This document shows positions 59,801 to 64,000 of a stretch of 64,000 nucleotides of DNA, piece by piece. Position 1 is the stretch's first letter. Each line of letters opens with the position of its first letter. The notes beneath the pieces were generated by a model, which ran no database searches, was not told the DNA's origin, and saw nothing but the letters and a program-made list of their open reading frames with translations. The stretch covers positions 39,753,501 to 39,817,500 of the forward strand of contig NC_092526.1 of assembly GCF_037038585.1 (NCBI RefSeq), given 5' to 3'. Made by a program: the position numbers and the translations under genes. Source of the stretch: Patagioenas fasciata. Its lineage: Eukaryota; Chordata; Aves; Columbiformes; Columbidae.

Positions 59801-61781
59801 AATACAGGGTGTTTCAAAATATGGACCGAATCCGTACTTGTGGTGCAGCGCAAATTGAATCCACGTTTCTGAAACACCTTGGACATACCCTTCTATGGCT
59901 TTAAATATCTTTATTGTTTGTTATTCTATCACGGTTCTTTATGGCTGAAGTTGGCTGCCCTTCCAGATTGTCACTAGAATATACGCTAGATAGCAAATAG
60001 GATTATTTGACCTCCGAGATCCACCTTATGCTTTGATTTCTTTCCACCAGGAAGAAAGTTTGTTAGCATCCTGATGCGTTTCTGGTACCTGAACGGCGCT
60101 AACCTACCTGATGAAGTCCCAGGTGAAACCAAAGTTTTCCAGATCGTGTTTGGGGATGAAAGCACGAAAGAAAAAAGACATCTTTTAACAGCAAACTATG
60201 AGTAAGTTTGTCTTTTGTGTGTGTGTGTCCATGTGCATGGGTTAGCTGTATGGAAAGCTGTTTGGGAACTGAAAGCATTCGCTCTGTGTCAGTGCAGAGC
60301 TTGGTATGTTTTAATTTACCTTGATTCTAATCTAAGTTAGTTCTCATCCTTCTCATCCAAGCGCGACCTGGTGTTTAGACGATTCACACGACTCTGATCC
60401 AAGCCCTCAAAGCACAAGTTAGCAAGATGGATTTTCAGAGAAATGCTTGTAAATAGTGTCTGCATTAGCGCAGTGATCTCAGAGCAGTGCAGAAACATCT
60501 GTGCAGTTGGCAAAATGTACTGGAAATGACATTCTCAAAAACTGGGAATAGTGAGGATTTTTGTGAGAGAAATGCAGTATAGTCAATGACTTTTGCACCC
60601 GCGCTTGAAATGGGGAGACTCTGGGGTCTAGAGGAGCAGGAGCTCTGCAATAAAGGAAACATTCTGAGGACACCAGTGCTTTTTGCTGGAATGAAGTTTT
60701 GTGGATCCCTCCCTTAGCCCAATTCTGCATGTTTTTTTGAGTTGGACATTTCTGAGGCTCCATTAACCTCAAGAACCTCCCCTGAAAGCCTTAAATACCT
60801 GTTCCTAATCCCCAGCAGGGAGATCTTTGCAAGGTTGCATTTCTTCTGCTATTTACAGTGCTAACCTAAACTCAGATGGGTAAAGATGCTACAGGCCTTG
60901 GAAGCTTAGTATTGTAGTTATTGAAATTATTAGTATCTGAGTGTTGGAGAAGGCAGTTTCCAGGGGTGGATTTGCATGTAATTGCAGAGCAGTGAGGTTA
61001 TTTATGCTGTTATTTATACTGCTTTTGTCCACAATATGCAGGTTACTTGGGAGCATGAATATTCAGCTTGAAGCTCAGCCTTGTGTTTAGATGAGAAGCA
61101 GTCAGAACTAACGTGCTCAGGGATGAGGGGATTAGTGACTATGCATGGAAGATTCTTTGAAAATAGGGATGGATGTTTTCATTTGCCTAACAACTCTGGA
61201 ATTTTCTTTCAGGGAGATTCAGCACTGTTAGCTTGATCTTCGGTGCATTTCTGAAAAGATAAATACTTTTTAATGTATAGGTTGGTAAAAATGACAATTT
61301 TCAGGTAGAATGCGTAGCATGTGATTTACTTTTACAATGCAGTTACACCATGCCATTGAATTAAACCCTTTATTTAGAGATGAAGATCTGCCACACAGCG
61401 ATGTCCATAGTTACTGCTATGAAAACCAAGTGCTTCCCTGATATCAAGGTCTTTGCTGTTGCTGCCTGAGCCTGTCTGGGAGATCTGAACCCAAACCCTC
61501 GGAAATCAGTGCTCTTTGTTTCTTACTTACTGAATTAAATTGGATCTTCCATTTTGGGGGCATAAGCATCAGAGTCAAACGAGCTTTTACAGGAATAACT
61601 TGGAAATAAAGTACTTCTTCATGATTCCTTGTTGGTGTTAGCAACTCTTTAAGGATCAAATAAATTTTAACAACTCTTCACCTACTGTCTTTCCTTTTCC
61701 AGGTTCCAAAGGGAATTTACAGAAGGAGCAAAACCAGACTGGACAATTACACGAATTGAACATCCAAGGCTATTAGAATAA
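56511..61781 (+). CDS. MAIP1: MAIP1, m-AAA protease-interacting mitochondrial protein
   Basis: Five coding exons: 56511-56813, 58649-58720, 58962-59088, 60051-60201 and 61703-61781. All junctions are GT-AG with matching phases, total 732 nt or 243 aa (human C2orf47/MAIP1 is 291 aa; the GC-rich N-terminal part is shorter here). The first 45 residues are rich in Ala, Arg and Pro with no acidic residue, as in a matrix-targeting presequence. Conserved parts are [56 protein letters not shown], the [17 protein letters not shown] junction, FWYL and the C-terminal [24 protein letters not shown]1 works in the mitochondrial matrix and inner membrane with the m-AAA protease AFG3L2/SPG7 and protects the calcium-uniporter subunit EMRE before its assembly. 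It is divergent to TYW5. The stop codon lies inside an AATAAA hexamer. Confidence 0.97.
56921..57336 (+). mobile_element. CR1 LINE fragment in MAIP1 intron 1
   Basis: From gtggagcatctcccgtgtga to the terminal cattctgggattctgtga. It is 5'-truncated, in the sense direction of MAIP1, and of the same subfamily as the 10-kb copy. Confidence 0.9.
57345..57570 (+). mobile_element. Second, older CR1 fragment in MAIP1 intron 1
   Basis: Directly after the previous copy comes another CR1 3' part of a different subfamily (gcccaggttggccagagagg, ggtggcactgggggagctgg) ending ccatctgtgattctgggg. The younger copy may have inserted at or beside the 5' edge of this one. Confidence 0.75.
59805..59881. mobile_element. 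77-bp mariner-like inverted-repeat element (MITE-like)
   Basis: The left end CAGGGTGTTTCAAAA and the right end (reverse complement CAAGGTGTTTCAGAA) agree at 13 of 15 positions and enclose a 47-bp core. TA precedes the left end, as expected at Tc1/mariner targets; the base pair after the right end is GA. The TACAGGGTGT... terminus is typical of mariner-family elements. No transposase is encoded, so it is a non-autonomous remnant, or two ends left after internal deletion. It lies in MAIP1 intron 3. Confidence 0.5.
60208..60228. repeat. (GT)n microsatellite
   Basis: A short GT run just after the donor of MAIP1 exon 4. Confidence 0.7.
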
Positions 61782-61782
61782 A
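61777..61782 (+). terminator. MAIP1: Poly(A) hexamer overlapping the MAIP1 stop codon
   Basis: The last codons read TTA GAA TAA followed by A, so AATAAA spans the last two bases of the Glu codon, the stop and one UTR base. A T/GT-rich region follows at about 61795-61825 (tatttttatgtactgttgtaaatgttctg), as expected downstream of a cleavage site. If used, the 3' UTR would be only some 15-25 nt. Later hexamers could give longer forms. Confidence 0.5.
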
Positions 61783-64000
61783 GGCCTTCTAGTATTTTTA
61801 TGTACTGTTGTAAATGTTCTGATGTAACAAATATCAGGCTTTTTTTTAGTCTCTTTTTTTCCCTTCCTGCCTTCTCCTCCAAAAGAGGGATGAATTTTGT
61901 ATGTGTGATTTCCCAGAACTGTTTCTGAAACTCACACTGTGCTGCAGCATTACAGTAAAGCCTTTTCCATGGAACAGGCAAGGACAAGTTTAATCGGTAC
62001 TAATTAAGGCATTTACGCGGTGCAGTTTCACACAGGACCGGTATTACGGGTGTGTCGATTTCTTCGATTCTGAGAAGAAATGGTACAACTTGTAAAAAAC
62101 AACACTTGAATGGCTGGTGGCCCTTCTGAGTTATTTTCATATGCTTCTTTTTTTCCCTAGGGACTGTACAATATATAACTGAATAATATGCAAGATGAGA
62201 GAGATGTAGATAGACTTCCTAGATTGTCTAGCCCCAGCAGTTCACTTTGAGGTAAACTTGCTTTTGAACATATTTGAAATTGAGAAATTTAGAGCCATTA
62301 TGAGTATTTGGTACAGGATTTGAGTAAGAAAAGTATTAAAAGAGGACCTGACAGTGAAACTGAATTAAGGCCTCTTTTTGAAATGCTTGTTGAAGAAGTG
62401 AACAAATCATTAAAATTAGATGTTGCAATATAACAGTTTTCCAGTCCTCAGATTATTTCTGGAACATGAGATCCCTGGTGTAAGTAGCTTGAGATTTTTA
62501 TATGGAGATCAACACATCATCATAACACGTTTTTTTAATCCCCTGTTTCATCTTTAACTTTCTACTCAAGTGTGTTGTAGCGATTCATGCAGTGTTTAAG
62601 TGTAATTGCTGTGACTCACAGTAGTTGTGATTGAAAAGTATAAATTACATTTTCCATAGTTCAGCTGTTTTGATGCAGTGATTTAATGAGGAGAATGTTT
62701 AAAGCTTATCAACAAGTTTTTATGTCAAACCTTGGCAAAATAATGCTGGTATTTTGATTTGTAGCGGCCTGCCCTTATAATGGAGAATTTGTGGTTTGTC
62801 CTCTGGGTGAAGTTCAGTGGTTACACAGAGCCTTGTCTTTAGGGGAGAAACAAGATTCTGTATTTAAAATAAGATTTTTTTGCTTCATTTGCTATAAAAT
62901 TGTGTCTTGATGTAAACATGCTCCAAATTGATGATAACATATCTCATTGGAAAATTACATGCATTATTTTGCTCTTTCCAAGTTGTCTTTGTCTTGTTGG
63001 TTTGGAGACTGCAAACCTCCATCAGATGCAGAGGCACCCATGGCCTTATTGCACCAAAAACAAATCGGAAAGGCACATAAATTACTAAGCTTACTGTGCT
63101 AGAAAGTGTTTTGCTTTCACAGTGAATAAATGTGGTGTAATTAAACTGGATTTACAGTCTAATATTGGCTTCAGAAGCAAACTCTACCACCTCGCTCCCC
63201 CCAGAAAAACCCACAAGACAAATGCACACCCAACTTGGAAGGAGTGGACCGATGTGCATCTTCAAGAAGAGGATGTTGATACTTACAGGAAGCTTTGCCT
63301 CCTTTTTACCTACTATCCATAACAAGCTAGCTCCTAATGAATACATTTCTATATACTATAAAGGTTGTTTCCAATTCTCATGGCAAAAAGGATGAGTAAA
63401 GGGTTAAGTTTGCTTCATCCTGATGAAGGCAAAGATGGAGGAGAGTATGGCCGTGTAATTTGAAGACTTCCAGTCCCACCATTCAAACACTTTAAAAATC
63501 ATAATACTAATTTAAATGCTACTGAATTTAGAAGAGGAGGTGTTTTATTATAAGTGTCTTTGTGTTTTAGGGGTAATGATGCTGAACAGGGAACACTAGA
63601 ATGATGTGGGGATCTCTGTCGTACCACACTAGTGCTCCCAAATTCTCTTGCTGATTTATCCCAGAAATCACCTTAGAAATCATGGTGTGTAAGGTTTGAA
63701 TGTGCTTTATTTCCCTCCCATCTCCTTGCCCGGCTTCCATTTCTATAGATGTAAATTGGGGGAATAACAACAATTGTAATATGGCTTGTTAATCCCCATA
63801 CATACCTGTCTAAAATATTTGCAGTTTTAACCTGCAAACTTCTTCATTCAAACCCCAGTAAGTCTTCAAAACAATGTTACCAGGTTTGGTAGCAATTTTT
63901 AGGGTAAAATTCCTATCTCTGTTAGCAACACTGTTATTTCTGATTCATGTTATGTAGAACATGGGGATCACAAGGTGTGTGGACTGGAGATGGAGATGCA
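61783..64000 (+). other. MAIP1 3' flank, no further gene recognised
   Basis: AT-rich sequence to the window edge. An AGTAAA at about 61952 and an AATAAA at about 63124 are alternative poly(A) candidates for a longer MAIP1 3' UTR. SPATS2L would be the next gene by synteny, but none of its exons was recognised. The open frames here have no family signature. Confidence 0.5.

Noticed and set aside
1-64000. tRNA, rRNA, CRISPR, operon or prokaryotic signals
   Set aside because: None seen. The spliced genes, CpG islands and CR1/LTR content show vertebrate nuclear DNA.

Overview
The window is vertebrate nuclear DNA from a bird. CR1 LINE fragments dominate the repeats, and several still end in the typical 3' motif ATTCTGGGATTCTGTGA. 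Avian-type LTR fossils are present, introns are short, and there are no SINE or L1 families. I did not settle the species; the CR1 and LTR types fit many neoavian birds.

Three host genes lie in the right-hand 25 kb and can be assembled exon by exon with intact frames and consensus splice sites. C2orf69 (+, 39969-42994, 2 coding exons, 380 aa) is a mitochondrial serine-hydrolase-like protein. TYW5 (-, 47889-56228, 8 coding exons, 313 aa) is a JmjC Fe(II)/2-oxoglutarate tRNA(Phe) wybutosine hydroxylase. MAIP1 (+, 56511-61781, 5 coding exons, 243 aa) is a mitochondrial m-AAA protease partner. The order C2orf69 > < TYW5 > MAIP1 matches human 2q33.1. C2orf69 and TYW5 converge, while TYW5 and MAIP1 are divergent, with 282 bp between start codons inside one CpG island. 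A second CpG island covers the C2orf69 promoter, which carries a CRE, an E-box and an NRF1 site.

The left 39 kb has no gene I can name. It is AT-rich intergenic or long-intron sequence with CR1 copies (about 6.0-6.7, 10.1-10.8, 11.8-12.9 and 21.9-22.2 kb), a solo LTR (3.4-4.0 kb), and an LTR plus a small internal ERV remnant (30.7-31.4 kb). Synteny would place FTCDNL1 or its flank on the minus strand here, but I could not identify any exon of it. Several short minus-strand segments are bounded by good splice signals. Some could belong to a divergent transcript from the C2orf69 CpG island or to an unannotated gene.

The most interesting points are a 77-bp mariner-like inverted-repeat element in MAIP1 intron 3, a MAIP1 stop codon inside its poly(A) hexamer, twin inverted CR1 copies with the same 5' truncation point next to two CpG-island promoters, and splice-bounded minus-strand segments at 24-30 kb whose phases join in one open frame. 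I found nothing I would call a new biological system.
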